From Paraburkholderia dilworthii (lineage in GTDB: Bacteria > Pseudomonadota > Gammaproteobacteria > Burkholderiales > Burkholderiaceae), in contig NZ_AWZT01000001.1 of NCBI RefSeq assembly GCF_000472525.1, forward strand, positions 186,001 to 250,000: a DNA stretch of 64,000 bases, written 5' to 3'. Positions 51,891 to 60,666 of this stretch are shown piece by piece. The notes under the pieces are model-generated. The model was not told the DNA's origin. It worked only from the letters and a program-made list of their open reading frames with translations, and searched no databases. Made by a program: the position numbers and the translations under genes. Position 1 is the stretch's first letter, and every line of letters begins with the position of its first letter.

Positions 51891-52103
51891 TCAGGAGATT
51901 GAAACAACACCACTGTTGTTCCAGACGACTCCCGTCGAACCTGGCTGAGTGGTAGGTAATCCCGCCGCCCAGGCAGTCGAACTCAAGATTGACGCCAGAT
52001 GAGAAAGTGGCATCGAGCACTGGGCTAGTTGACCGTTTTGCATCTGGTAAATCGTGACAAGTTCATCACCATTAATCGGTTGCGGTAAACCATATACGTG
52101 CAT
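51891..52103 (-). CDS. Small tail-fibre-associated protein (70 aa)
   Basis: Starts MHVYGLPQPINGDELV. It ends with GLPTTQPGSTGVVWNNSG and VVSIS, a motif also at the end of the DUF2612-like protein at 52920-53822 (LPTSDPNNTNQLWNNSG then LISIS). The shared end implies a common tail-tip fold or a fibre chaperone. It starts one base after the stop of the gene at 52105. Confidence 0.6.
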   Translation of the reverse strand: MHVYGLPQPINGDELVTIYQMQNGQLAQCSMPLSHLASILSSTAWAAGLPTTQPGSTGVVWNNSGVVSIS

Positions 52104-52104
52104 G

Positions 52105-52923
52105 TCAGAATCCAATGGCGAGATACACCAGCGCGAACGTGCCGGACGATTGCGTATAGAGGGACAACTGGACCTGTGATAGACCGGAAGGCGTGGCGGA
52201 AGGCGTTCCCTGAATCGGAGGAGAAATCCCGCCAAAGCTGGCTATGTCCCATAAATGCGAATTGGGAAACGGTATTGGCAAGTTGAACGTGCTGGACGTA
52301 TTACCGATCCCGGATGAAACAAGTGCCGCCGTGCCATACTGGACAACCAGATTCCGCTTCGTGCCGGCGATGATGACGGGAATCTCGAAATATCCGGTGC
52401 CGCCGAGTGAGGCGACGAACTGACCGAGATTCACCGCATTTGTGGCTTCGGTAGGAGGTGCCACGTCGAATTGCTGCGTCGCCATGCCGGCCAGCAATGC
52501 AAACGTTGCATCGGCCTGTCCAAGCGTGATCGCCTGCCCAGAAGAAGCGGCGTTTCCAACTGCAACCGGATTGCTGAAAGTGTTATTTCCAGACCATGTG
52601 TTGTTATCCGCAAGTTGACCAAAAGACATTTGTTGGCCTGCGGTAGGCGGGCTGAATGCGAAGTCTCCGGTCAACCACGCGAGCGGCGATGTTCCGTCCT
52701 GTCCGCGCAATACAGTCAGCGTCGCGCCAGAAATGGCCGTAGCATAGACAATCTCGTAATTCCCTCGCGTGGCAGCATCGTTCAGCGTGAGAACTAGCGC
52801 CTTGCCGGCAGGAATCGATGCCGGCAGGTTTTGCGTGCTGGATAATGTGATAGTACCTGCGCTATTCGATACCGCCCCCGCCAACGTCGTATTGATGTTG
52901 TTGGCAAAAATGAAAATAGTCAT
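52105..52923 (-). CDS. Tail fibre-like protein (272 aa)
   Basis: A 272-residue beta-rich virion protein: TITLSSTQNLPASIPAGKA, GRGQD-type LRGQDGTSPLAW common in tail fibres, then GNNTFSNPVAVGNAASSGQAITLGQA and a C-terminal domain starting GTGYFEIPVIIAGTK. It overlaps the DUF2612-like gene by 4 bases. The order of baseplate then fibre genes fits a distal fibre; the receptor is unknown. Confidence 0.65.
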   Translation of the reverse strand: MTIFIFANNINTTLAGAVSNSAGTITLSSTQNLPASIPAGKALVLTLNDAATRGNYEIVYATAISGATLTVLRGQDGTSPLAWLTGDFAFSPPTAGQQMSFGQLADNNTWSGNNTFSNPVAVGNAASSGQAITLGQADATFALLAGMATQQFDVAPPTEATNAVNLGQFVASLGGTGYFEIPVIIAGTKRNLVVQYGTAALVSSGIGNTSSTFNLPIPFPNSHLWDIASFGGISPPIQGTPSATPSGLSQVQLSLYTQSSGTFALVYLAIGF

Positions 52924-53822
52924 GGGCCTGCCGAAATGGAAATTAGCCCGGAGTTATTCCAAAGCTGGTTTGTATTGTTCGGGTCTGACGTGGGCAATCC
53001 ACCGCCGCCGAGTGCAAGCAGGCCTGCTGCGGTGACAACTCCGAAGTACACGGGTGCCCCGACTCCAGACCCTCCCGGCACGACCGCGACAGTGCCGCCG
53101 TTGTACCAGACGTCACCCGCAGACAGGCCGCCAGGATCGGTCGGATAGTTCAGTGGGGCTGTCATCCATAGCACGCCGCCATCATTGAAAAATCCAACGC
53201 TGTTGAAGGCGACGTCGTACTGGAATGGGAAAGCAATCAGACGCGCATTCAGCAATTCCTGAAGCGCGGAGAACACTGTGTTATCGAATGATGCGATGGT
53301 GAACGTGTTTCCCGATACCGTGATCGACGGAGGATTCTCCTGGACGGTGTAATCAGTCCCGCCTGCGCCATTTAGAAAGCGGTTAACGCGGTTCTTCAGC
53401 CATCCTATGGTGAACATCTGCCCGTCACCGCGGTACAGATTCCATGTCATCATCCGTTTATAAATGTCGTCCGATGCGATCTGAGCAGTGCCCGATGTCG
53501 AATGGGCGAGACCGTTATACGGCTCTAATTCGTTGTACGGAAACTCGTTGTACCCGGCTCGGGTGAAGCTTGTTTGCGTAGAAAGAACGGGGCGGGGAAT
53601 GTTATAGATTCCCTGACCAATCCAGTCCAGCAGCGGACCCGATATATTGGGCGACGTGTAGAGCCCTAGCGGGGTGTTGTTGAACCAGTCCAGATACCCT
53701 TGCGACAGAGAGTTGTATGTCGCTACAAATGCCTGAAGGTCCTCATCATCGCTGTACTGCGCGTATAGATAACTCGGTATGATCTGCTGGAGCGGAGCCG
53801 TGCTGAATGACTCTATTTGCAT
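52920..53822 (-). CDS. DUF2612-like baseplate protein
   Basis: A 300-residue protein in the position of gpI/gp53-like baseplate genes: directly after baseplate J and before fibres. The start QIESFSTAPLQQIIPSYLYAQ, DWFNNTPLGLYTS and MTWNLYRGDGQMFTIGWLKNR match the DUF2612 type. The C-terminus carries an extra LWNNSGLISIS tail like fibre ends. It overlaps the fibre gene by 4 bases. Confidence 0.7.
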   Translation of the reverse strand: MQIESFSTAPLQQIIPSYLYAQYSDDEDLQAFVATYNSLSQGYLDWFNNTPLGLYTSPNISGPLLDWIGQGIYNIPRPVLSTQTSFTRAGYNEFPYNELEPYNGLAHSTSGTAQIASDDIYKRMMTWNLYRGDGQMFTIGWLKNRVNRFLNGAGGTDYTVQENPPSITVSGNTFTIASFDNTVFSALQELLNARLIAFPFQYDVAFNSVGFFNDGGVLWMTAPLNYPTDPGGLSAGDVWYNGGTVAVVPGGSGVGAPVYFGVVTAAGLLALGGGGLPTSDPNNTNQLWNNSGLISISAGP

Positions 53823-53826
53823 GCCC

Positions 53827-55254
53827 TTACCCCTGTGTCACTGTTACGCCGGTAGAAGAGCAACTGAAATAACCTTCCGGGTCTGAGGGGACGATACTTG
53901 TCCCCGCAGTCGGACTGGCAACCACGCCATTGATCGTTATCACGAACTGCAGCGTAGTCACATTCGTCGGGTCAATCACCGCCGACACGGAGTCCCGGAA
54001 AACCGAACTCATATCGAGCAGATTGATCGGTTGGCCGACATAAATCGAATTGATATACGACTGGATTGCTGGCGATGCGACTTGCGCCACCGAAGTTCCT
54101 GCCGTGAAGCTGGGTAGCGTGGTATTCCACGTTATAGCAACGGTCACCGTCTGCTGCGGAGGATTCACGAACGTCACTGAATACGTGTCGGGATTCTGGT
54201 ATAGCGAGACAGCCACATCGCGAGGGTTCGGCGTGAATTTGGCGCCGCCCGTATAGGCGCCGAATCCGGTCCCATTCGTTGTGGTTGTAATTGTGTCGCC
54301 GGCAATCGAGGAGACGGTATAGGTCAGGTTGTACGCGATCGGAGTTGCATCCGTCACCGTGAACGTCTGCCCGATTGCAAACCCACTCGGCAGGTTCGTG
54401 GTAATGACAACGGGGTTGGCCGCTGTCATGGTCGTAATGCCGAGTTGCGAGCCCTGAAGAACCGCGATATCAGGGACGCTTTGCAGAATTGCGGTCGCCA
54501 CCGAATAGGCATCTCCGCCGCCGCAGACGATCTGCCAGCCGCCTGCCAATTGATTGATCGACACCAGGCGCTGTTGAACGCCGATGATTTTGCCAAGCAA
54601 CGTTTTCACATACGCAGGCGTTCCCGTAGATGCAACTATGCCTGCTTGCAGCACGCGAGCGCGATAGTCCTGCGGGCTCTCGGTCGTGGTCGCTGGCGTC
54701 CCAGCTTCCGGGTTCGTCACTGTGACGGCGTAGGCGCTCGGAACGGACGTGACAAGCTTGGTAACCGTACCGGCCGGGATGGCGAAGGTTCCGCTGGTGG
54801 TAGCAACAGCAAACAGGAGGGGACTAATCCCCCCAGTCTCGATTACCCCCCCATCCTGCAAACTATACTGGTTAGAGCCATCGCCCACCAGAAATCCCGG
54901 CTGGAAGACATAACCGGGAGGACCGGAAAACTGCACGTAGACGCTACCGTTCGCCGCCAACCCCTGCGGAATGCCTGCCTGCGCGCCGAGTTGGGCGAGA
55001 ATAAAAGCATTCGCGCCGTAAGGCGTAACACTGTTAATCGCATCGACTCTGGCCTGGTCGAGCGTGACCAGTGCGCCGACGTCCGTTGACGCGATGTCCT
55101 CAATTAAGCTGCCCGGAAGATTTGCAGAATAGTCGGGGTTTGTCGCAGCAACGCCATTGACGAGCGCCGACCGAAGCGTCGACGGCGGAGTCGTGACAGG
55201 CCCCGCACTCGTCATCACCAGAGGTATGGTCGTCGGGTTTATGGTAGATGCCAT
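53827..55254 (-). CDS. Baseplate J-like protein
   Basis: A 475-residue baseplate wedge protein of the J/gp6/gp47 family: NLPGSLIEDIASTDVGALVTL near residue 45, YGANAFILAQLGAQAGI, and ESPQDYRARVL mid-protein. It forms part of the ring that holds the tail fibres on contractile phages. It is separated from the next upstream gene by a terminator. Confidence 0.87.
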   Translation of the reverse strand: MASTINPTTIPLVMTSAGPVTTPPSTLRSALVNGVAATNPDYSANLPGSLIEDIASTDVGALVTLDQARVDAINSVTPYGANAFILAQLGAQAGIPQGLAANGSVYVQFSGPPGYVFQPGFLVGDGSNQYSLQDGGVIETGGISPLLFAVATTSGTFAIPAGTVTKLVTSVPSAYAVTVTNPEAGTPATTTESPQDYRARVLQAGIVASTGTPAYVKTLLGKIIGVQQRLVSINQLAGGWQIVCGGGDAYSVATAILQSVPDIAVLQGSQLGITTMTAANPVVITTNLPSGFAIGQTFTVTDATPIAYNLTYTVSSIAGDTITTTTNGTGFGAYTGGAKFTPNPRDVAVSLYQNPDTYSVTFVNPPQQTVTVAITWNTTLPSFTAGTSVAQVASPAIQSYINSIYVGQPINLLDMSSVFRDSVSAVIDPTNVTTLQFVITINGVVASPTAGTSIVPSDPEGYFSCSSTGVTVTQG

Positions 55255-55267
55255 CTGGTCGGGCCAT

Positions 55268-55290
55268 AAAAAAGCCCGCGCAAGGCGGGC
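55268..55290 (-). terminator. Minus-strand terminator after the 403-residue fibre gene
   Basis: GCCCGC (55274-55279), 5-base loop, GCGGGC (55285-55290), with AAAAAA to the left (T run on the minus strand). It ends the tail-fibre transcript before baseplate J. Confidence 0.75.
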
Positions 55291-55333
55291 TGTGCTGTTG
55301 TGGTTTCGAGGTCGGGTGGAGCGCGCTACGCTT

Positions 55334-56545
55334 TTAACGAATGCGGCGGGCTCGGAGAAATCCGTCTGCCGTGACAGATCCTCCGGAGAAGGTCATCTGT
55401 GCGACCAGGTACACTGTTGTCGTAGAGGAAAGGCTCAATCTCGTCACACCAGTATTGCTAACTTCGTTCGAACCCGTCGTGAAGGTTACTGAAGTATTGG
55501 CAATTCCTCCAGCGGGCCATGTCGGAGTGGTTGCCGAGACAGTGTTGATGCCTGAGATAATATTCACAGGTGCCGCGCCCGCCCCGACGTTAAATCGGAT
55601 CGAACCGAATAAATCCCAATCCCCTGCTGTCAGGGAAACCGAAGTCGCATTGAAATTCGTGGCCGTGGTGATTGACGTGCCAGAGGTTGTGTTCGAGATC
55701 ATCTCCCCCACACTCCCAGCATTCGCATTATCATTCGTCGTCGTGCCGACAATACCGGCAGTGCTTGACGGCGTAATCGTGCTTGTCGCTTGGAGGGTAG
55801 TGAACTTGCCGGAAGCGGCGGTCGTTCCTCCAATCGCTCCGGGAGATGCAAATGTCGCGCCTCCTAGCGTAGCCGCATTCACCGCAGTATTGCAGGTGAA
55901 TCCGGTATTTATGGTCCAGTTCAGGGCGCTCGTCGCCGTGCTGCAACTCGGCATAGCAACTGCCGTGGGGCTGGCGGTGGATGCGGTTGCATTTGCCAAC
56001 ACCGTATTGGCTGCTTGCGTAGCCAGGTCAGTCGTTGTAACAAGGCCAGTTGCCGTGAAAGCGCTAGTGGCAGACAGTGTCGTCGCATAAACCGGCTCAG
56101 GCGTCGAACTTCCGAAACCAGTAGTCGGAGGATTTGCGAAGGTATAGCCGTTCAGCGTTGATGCATTGACGTTCGTGATGCAAGTGAATCCGGCTCCGTT
56201 TGCATACCCGAGCGCGCTAGTCCCTGAATTACAATTTGACAGACCCATAACCGTAGGAGTCGTCGTATTGTTCGTCGGGTTCCCAAGTACGGAATTCGGC
56301 GACATCGGCGCGAGGCTTGACGGGCCAACCGATCCGCTTGGTAGGGTGAATGAACCGTTGACAGTGAGATTGCCTGTTACTGTGAGAGTAGGAACCGTCA
56401 ACGGTCCCGTCAGAGATCCCCCGCTCAGCGATAGCACATTGGCAAATGCATTGTTCAGTTGCTGAGCCGTCAGTATCTGTCCGGTGACGAACTGTGCATT
56501 AGCCGCAGAACTGGCAAACAGCAGGAGTAGGGCTAGTTTTCGCAT
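55334..56545 (-). CDS. Tail fibre with Sec signal-like N-terminus (403 aa)
   Basis: Residues 1-18 read MRKLALLLLFASSAANA, a good signal-peptide shape. Then QFVTGQILTAQQLNNAFANV, the classic N-terminal tail-fibre domain that attaches to the baseplate, followed by beta-rich repeats (PTLTVTGNLTVNGSFTLPSGS) and a C-terminal domain containing TSITTATNFNATSVSLTAGD. It overlaps the gp25-like gene by 1 base. A signal peptide on a virion protein is unusual, and the spike at 49807 shares it. Confidence 0.72.
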   Translation of the reverse strand: MRKLALLLLFASSAANAQFVTGQILTAQQLNNAFANVLSLSGGSLTGPLTVPTLTVTGNLTVNGSFTLPSGSVGPSSLAPMSPNSVLGNPTNNTTTPTVMGLSNCNSGTSALGYANGAGFTCITNVNASTLNGYTFANPPTTGFGSSTPEPVYATTLSATSAFTATGLVTTTDLATQAANTVLANATASTASPTAVAMPSCSTATSALNWTINTGFTCNTAVNAATLGGATFASPGAIGGTTAASGKFTTLQATSTITPSSTAGIVGTTTNDNANAGSVGEMISNTTSGTSITTATNFNATSVSLTAGDWDLFGSIRFNVGAGAAPVNIISGINTVSATTPTWPAGGIANTSVTFTTGSNEVSNTGVTRLSLSSTTTVYLVAQMTFSGGSVTADGFLRARRIR

Positions 56546-56949
56546 TATCCGAGCGTCGAGCTATCGAGAATGAAAGTGTTATTGAGCTGAGGCGCAACGA
56601 CCGAGGAGTCCACGTAGGGCGTGAGCACAGCTCCGCTGTGGCAGACGGCGTTGACCTGGTAGGCTGGAGGCCACTGGACCTGTACGCGAGAGATCGTCAG
56701 TGACGAGAAATACTGCGAGAACTGTGTCTGCGTTTGCATGACGTAATAGTCGGGAAGCACCTGCGTTACGATCGTCTGATATTGAGGAATCCCGTAATTT
56801 GCATAGAAGGGTGACTCTCCGAGGTTCAGCTTTAGGCATTGCGCAAGCGTGGTCAGCCAGATGCTGTCGTCGTAGCCTGCGCTATCCGTGTTGACCTGTA
56901 CCCAAGTCTTGGTCCCGTCCTCGTTCGTGATTCGGCCATATGTACGCAT
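56545..56949 (-). CDS. Baseplate wedge protein, gp25-like
   Basis: A 134-residue protein starting MRTYGRITNEDGTKTWVQVN. Segment LTTLAQCLKLNLGESPFYANYGIP and TQFSQYFSSLTISRVQVQWPP are consistent with the small gp25/GpW-like baseplate wedge of contractile phages. It lies between the fibre and the moron. The assignment relies on position and length. Confidence 0.65.
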   Translation of the reverse strand: MRTYGRITNEDGTKTWVQVNTDSAGYDDSIWLTTLAQCLKLNLGESPFYANYGIPQYQTIVTQVLPDYYVMQTQTQFSQYFSSLTISRVQVQWPPAYQVNAVCHSGAVLTPYVDSSVVAPQLNNTFILDSSTLG

Positions 56950-56974
56950 TTAGTAGACCATTTTCATTTGAGCC

Positions 56975-57619
56975 ATGCCAGATACCCGTCCGCCCAACTT
57001 CTTTTCACATGACAATCTTCTGAAGCTCTCAAGAGAATATTTGGTGCTCGTTCTGTTCCTGAGGAGCAGGTCGGACGCATTTGCATTAGCCCATGAAGTT
57101 GCCAGGCGCGCGCCATTGTTTGTGGTGCGAGATCTCGAGTCGCTGAAGATTCATGTTGCCGGGTTCGCAGCAACGTTTGACGGTGCCACCGAGGCTATGG
57201 ACCTGATTCATTACGTCCGCGGATGGCGAGGGACGCACTTCTACGCACAGGGGAGAATGGTCATCGGAGAGATGGAGCAGGCATTCCAACTTGAATCGGT
57301 GTTGAAGTGCTTCGCTGACTCATGCGCAGTCCGGGACTATCGAGCTCACTGTTTCCGGCTGATAGATGATCCATTCAATCCGCTGGCTCCTTATCGAAAC
57401 TTTGATCACATCGCGCCATACTTCAGGCACTATGAGGCAGCGGCAACCGAGGGGACTTATGTCTTTCCATGCCGACATATGCTTCAGTGGTTCAGGCCAC
57501 AGGACGGACATCCAGCATCCATAACGGACCAGATTCAGGCTGAGGGCGTCGCCCGGCACTGCGACGTTTGCCCTCGGTTCGAGCCCAACGATTTTTTATT
57601 TAGAGAAGGAAAAACATGA
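56975..57619 (+). CDS. Unknown plus-strand moron protein (214 aa)
   Basis: A soluble protein on the strand opposite to the tail genes: LLKLSREYLVLVLFLRSRSDA, then HYVRGWRGTHFYAQGRMVIG, and several Cys (VFPCRHMLQW, ARHCDVCPRF) that could bind a metal. Lower GC than its neighbours. No recognised domain. First gene of a three-gene run inside the tail module; superinfection exclusion or defence is possible but there is no direct evidence. Confidence 0.6.
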   Translation: MPDTRPPNFFSHDNLLKLSREYLVLVLFLRSRSDAFALAHEVARRAPLFVVRDLESLKIHVAGFAATFDGATEAMDLIHYVRGWRGTHFYAQGRMVIGEMEQAFQLESVLKCFADSCAVRDYRAHCFRLIDDPFNPLAPYRNFDHIAPYFRHYEAAATEGTYVFPCRHMLQWFRPQDGHPASITDQIQAEGVARHCDVCPRFEPNDFLFREGKT

Positions 57620-57852
57620 AACACTGGATCTGCGTGTTACTAGCCGCATCTGTCTCATATGCCTGCAACTCTAGGACCGACGACCAGATGACGTCAGAGG
57701 ACAAGCACAAACAGGAAATCTTGGCAGCAATCAAAGAGTGCGCGAACCAAGGAATCCGACAAGACTACAACCCAGGAATCTCTTATTTGAAGTGCCACGA
57801 TGGATTCATGGACATGAAATTCAGCGGCAGCAACGTAAAAATTGGCGGATGA
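57616..57852 (+). CDS. Small moron protein with signal/lipoprotein start (78 aa)
   Basis: MKHWICVLLAASVSYAC is a short signal with a possible lipobox (VSYAC). The mature part is acidic and has IKECANQGIRQ and LKCHDGFMDMKF with two Cys. ATGA overlap with the previous gene. Exported; function unknown. Confidence 0.6.
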   Translation: MKHWICVLLAASVSYACNSRTDDQMTSEDKHKQEILAAIKECANQGIRQDYNPGISYLKCHDGFMDMKFSGSNVKIGG

Positions 57853-57863
57853 ACGGAGACATT

Positions 57864-57977
57864 ATGAAATTGAGTCGATCTGAAGATCTAAAAAAGACCG
57901 CCATTGCGTGCGTCTCGACGCTGGCGGTTCTATTTGCTCTCACGATGTTGTTTGCGATCGCTACTGGCGGCCTGTGA
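57864..57977 (+). CDS. Single-span membrane micro-protein (37 aa)
   Basis: From ATG 57864: MKLSRSEDLKKTAIACVSTL continues into VLFALTMLFAIATGG, a single hydrophobic helix. GGAG lies 5 bases upstream. It is just before the convergent spike gene. Short membrane peptides in phage morons can mediate exclusion or toxicity. Confidence 0.5.
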   Translation: MKLSRSEDLKKTAIACVSTLAVLFALTMLFAIATGGL

Positions 57978-57980
57978 TTC

Positions 57981-58685
57981 CTAGTTGATCGGCGGATCGG
58001 TCTGCGTTTTTGTACCGGTTCCCGGGAAGTATCCGTGCGTATGGTTCTCGTAACTTTCGCCGTTGATGCTGAGGCCCGAGCCGTCGAGAACGATGGTGTT
58101 CGTGCCAAACGTCATGGTGATGCCGCTCGCGTTCAGCACCAGAGAAGTCGTGCCGTAAGTCAGCGCCGTTTCCGTAGCATTCACGATGGCCGTACTGTTG
58201 CCGAACGTTATCGTCGTGCCGTTGGTGTTCGTGACAATTTCCGACGTCGTTCCGGTCGTCGTCCGGATAATCGCACCGTTCGGCCCCTGCATCTGCGCTG
58301 CGTTCTGGTCGATCGGCGGAGAACCTGAGTTGCTTACCGGAACGAAGACCAGCGCGCTTAGATTGCCGGGTTTCGTTAGCGTCGCTACGCCACCGCCAAG
58401 CCCTGATACACCACCTAGGTAGGCATCGGCAGGCATTGTCATGCCGAAGTCGCCTACCTGCGTCGGCATGCGAATCCAGTTGCTCTCAGCCTTCGGAATC
58501 GTGATCTGCGGCAGGTTAAACGGCGCAGCATTGACCTCGAACGCAACCGTCACGATCGCACCCGATACCTTCACTACCCGACACGGCAGCGCGCGGCCTA
58601 AATTCTGGATAGCCTGTTGGGCTCGATTGATCGCGACTTGATTCGCGTTCTTCTGTACCCATAGCTTGGCATAATTATCAGCCAT
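57981..58685 (-). CDS. Gp138-type membrane-puncturing spike
   Basis: A 234-residue baseplate spike. The middle has a beta-helix tail with repeated strands (GTTSEIVTNTNGTTITFGN, ATETALTYGTTSLVLNASG, ITMTFGTNTIVLDGSGLS) that form the needle, and it ends with the tip-like ENHTHGYFPGTGTKT. NQVAINRAQQAIQNLGRALP at the start fits the Gp138 N-terminal domain. It pierces the outer membrane when the tail contracts. Confidence 0.83.
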   Translation of the reverse strand: MADNYAKLWVQKNANQVAINRAQQAIQNLGRALPCRVVKVSGAIVTVAFEVNAAPFNLPQITIPKAESNWIRMPTQVGDFGMTMPADAYLGGVSGLGGGVATLTKPGNLSALVFVPVSNSGSPPIDQNAAQMQGPNGAIIRTTTGTTSEIVTNTNGTTITFGNSTAIVNATETALTYGTTSLVLNASGITMTFGTNTIVLDGSGLSINGESYENHTHGYFPGTGTKTQTDPPIN

Positions 58686-58687
58686 TC

Positions 58688-59662
58688 CTATCCTTGACTA
58701 GCCGCTGGAACTGCTACGCAATTGATAATGGTTGACCATTGCGAGGCGTCAGGCGACCTGAAGTTTCCGACCTGACGAAGTTCAGTCACGATGAAGTTGT
58801 CCTGAAACGTCGTCTTGTATTTGATGCTGGACGAGTATGCGTTGCCGGTCGTAGTAACGAAGCCGGGCGCATTCTGCAATCCCTGAGGCATCTTTACGAT
58901 CGACCCCATTTGCAGGTCGGCTCGAGCAACCATCTTTATCTGGATTGTGTTGACCGCAATCCATGTTGGCTGCCCGATGAAATCGTTAAAGTTCAGTTGG
59001 ATCGGACCCGGCCGATAGGTGTTGTCATAGACAACGATCTTCCCGGCCTGTATCCCGATGTTGACCCGGTTATCGAATACGCCTTCGGTGATGTCTCCGA
59101 CCATCTGAGCAAACTGATCCAGCGTCGCGCAGATGTGGGGCTCATCGTGATTCTGAGTCAGATTCGAACTGATGTTCATGACCACAGGGACGCCCGGATA
59201 TGCGTTCGCGAACGTCTGCTTCAGGGCATCCGACAATTCCATGCCGGCCGACCAGTCAAGCAAGAGATTGCCCGGATTCGAGAGCGTATAGACGCCCGGG
59301 ATCACAACGAAGTCCAGCGTCTGATTCGTTCCTTCCCAGTTGCCGAACGACTGGAAGATTGTCCCCTTCAAAATCGTCCCGGCCTGATTCGGGGAAATGA
59401 GCGGCAGTCCCGGCGCCTTCATTCCCGCTTTCAACTCTAGCGTCATGCCGGCGAACTGCTGCGCCTGCGTCAGGTCTTGCAGGGATATCCCGCGGACTGT
59501 GATTGTCGCGCTGTTGCCGGGGGTTCCGTAGGGCAAGACCAGAGCGTCGTATTCGACCTGCAATGCGGCCGGATCGTAGATGCCGTTTTGATGAGTCGAC
59601 CATGTACGCGTTGGCGCTGTGGCACCTGCGGGCGTTAGCGCCAGTTCGTAAAATCGGCTCAT
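58688..59662 (-). CDS. Baseplate hub protein (gp27/D-like)
   Basis: A 324-residue protein with TIFQSFGNWEGTNQTLDFVV, LLLDWSAGMELSDALKQTFA and DITEGVFDNRVNIGIQAGK. The arrangement hub, then spike, and the beta-rich repeats fit the central hub of contractile tails. No direct motif proves it; the call rests on order and length. Confidence 0.7.
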   Translation of the reverse strand: MSRFYELALTPAGATAPTRTWSTHQNGIYDPAALQVEYDALVLPYGTPGNSATITVRGISLQDLTQAQQFAGMTLELKAGMKAPGLPLISPNQAGTILKGTIFQSFGNWEGTNQTLDFVVIPGVYTLSNPGNLLLDWSAGMELSDALKQTFANAYPGVPVVMNISSNLTQNHDEPHICATLDQFAQMVGDITEGVFDNRVNIGIQAGKIVVYDNTYRPGPIQLNFNDFIGQPTWIAVNTIQIKMVARADLQMGSIVKMPQGLQNAPGFVTTTGNAYSSSIKYKTTFQDNFIVTELRQVGNFRSPDASQWSTIINCVAVPAASQG

Positions 59663-59934
59663 GGGTTGACTTCCAGATTCCTCGTATCGGCTCGGTAAAG
59701 AATGGTTGAGGTGCCGAAGATTCCAGGCGCCAAGAGGATGTCATAGTCGAGCGGGGAGCCGATCAGAGCGCCAGTCCAGATGTTTGCTCCCGACTGATCC
59801 GTGATCGACGCGAAATATCGCTGCCCGGAAATATTCCATGCCGCGCTGAACGTATAGCTCGTGTTGTCCAGCGTAACCTGCGTCGAAAACGGAGGGGACG
59901 CGTTGTTGCTCGGCGTGAAGGGGATCAGTGTCAT
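59659..59934 (-). CDS. Phage baseplate plug-like protein (91 aa)
   Basis: A small beta-sandwich protein, MTLIPFTPSNNASPPF..., with AWNISGQRYFASITDQSGA and GALIGSPLDYDILLA typical of baseplate plug (DUF6983) proteins. Position is between hub and the 244-residue gene. It overlaps the hub gene by 4 bases. Confidence 0.75.
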   Translation of the reverse strand: MTLIPFTPSNNASPPFSTQVTLDNTSYTFSAAWNISGQRYFASITDQSGANIWTGALIGSPLDYDILLAPGIFGTSTILYRADTRNLEVNP

Positions 59935-60665
59935 AGAGGTGTCGAAAGGTATTTATTGACAACACCCGACAGATTCGAGATGTTCGACACGGCATTCTGT
60001 GCAGCCGAACCGACTGCCACTGCAGCGTTAGACCAGATAGACGTCCCGGCCGTCGTCGGTGCCGTTACCTGCGCGCCCGAGGCCAGTTTCGACATCAATG
60101 AGGAATACGCCTGGATCGCCTGCATCTGCGTGGTGAGCGGCTGAACAAAATCCCACTGCGCCATAATTTGAGTTTGCTTTCCTTCGCCACCGGTCGTATC
60201 CGTGATGCTTTGCAAAATACAGCCGGTGTAGATGTACCATGGTGTGGCCACTGTGTACGTCCCACCAGCCGCGTTGTGCGCAACGAGCGAGTTTTGCAGC
60301 GAAGTCCAAATCGCAAGTTTCGTGAGGTAGCCGGCCGTATCTTTGACCGGTGCGATCATCCGGAGACTAATGTTCAACGGATTCTGAATCGTTGCATTCG
60401 CGGCCGTTGCCTGATTTGCAAATGGAAACGTCGCAGCCTGCTGGCTGATAAGCGTCGAGCCAGGGATCGGAACATACCGAGCAAAAAAGTCGTCCGTCGA
60501 AATCCCGTTTGTCAATGCGCCCTGCACTGCAGACAACGCTTGACCGCCTAATGCAATGATCGGAAGCATACCGCCAAGTGTATTCGACGCAATGCCGTCA
60601 ACCAGGATAATGGGAGATATCTGGAATGCCAAGTCATATGCTATCGCGGCTGCTGGTTGTGCCAT
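59931..60665 (-). CDS. Unknown tail or baseplate protein (244 aa)
   Basis: A 244-residue protein between tape measure and baseplate plug: YDLAFQISPIILVDGIASN, LNISLRMIAPVKDTAGYLTKL and QAIQAYSSLMSKLASG. Its position suggests a tail-tube terminator or hub accessory protein. No function can be given from sequence alone. Confidence 0.6.
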   Translation of the reverse strand: MAQPAAAIAYDLAFQISPIILVDGIASNTLGGMLPIIALGGQALSAVQGALTNGISTDDFFARYVPIPGSTLISQQAATFPFANQATAANATIQNPLNISLRMIAPVKDTAGYLTKLAIWTSLQNSLVAHNAAGGTYTVATPWYIYTGCILQSITDTTGGEGKQTQIMAQWDFVQPLTTQMQAIQAYSSLMSKLASGAQVTAPTTAGTSIWSNAAVAVGSAAQNAVSNISNLSGVVNKYLSTPL

Positions 60666-60666
60666 A

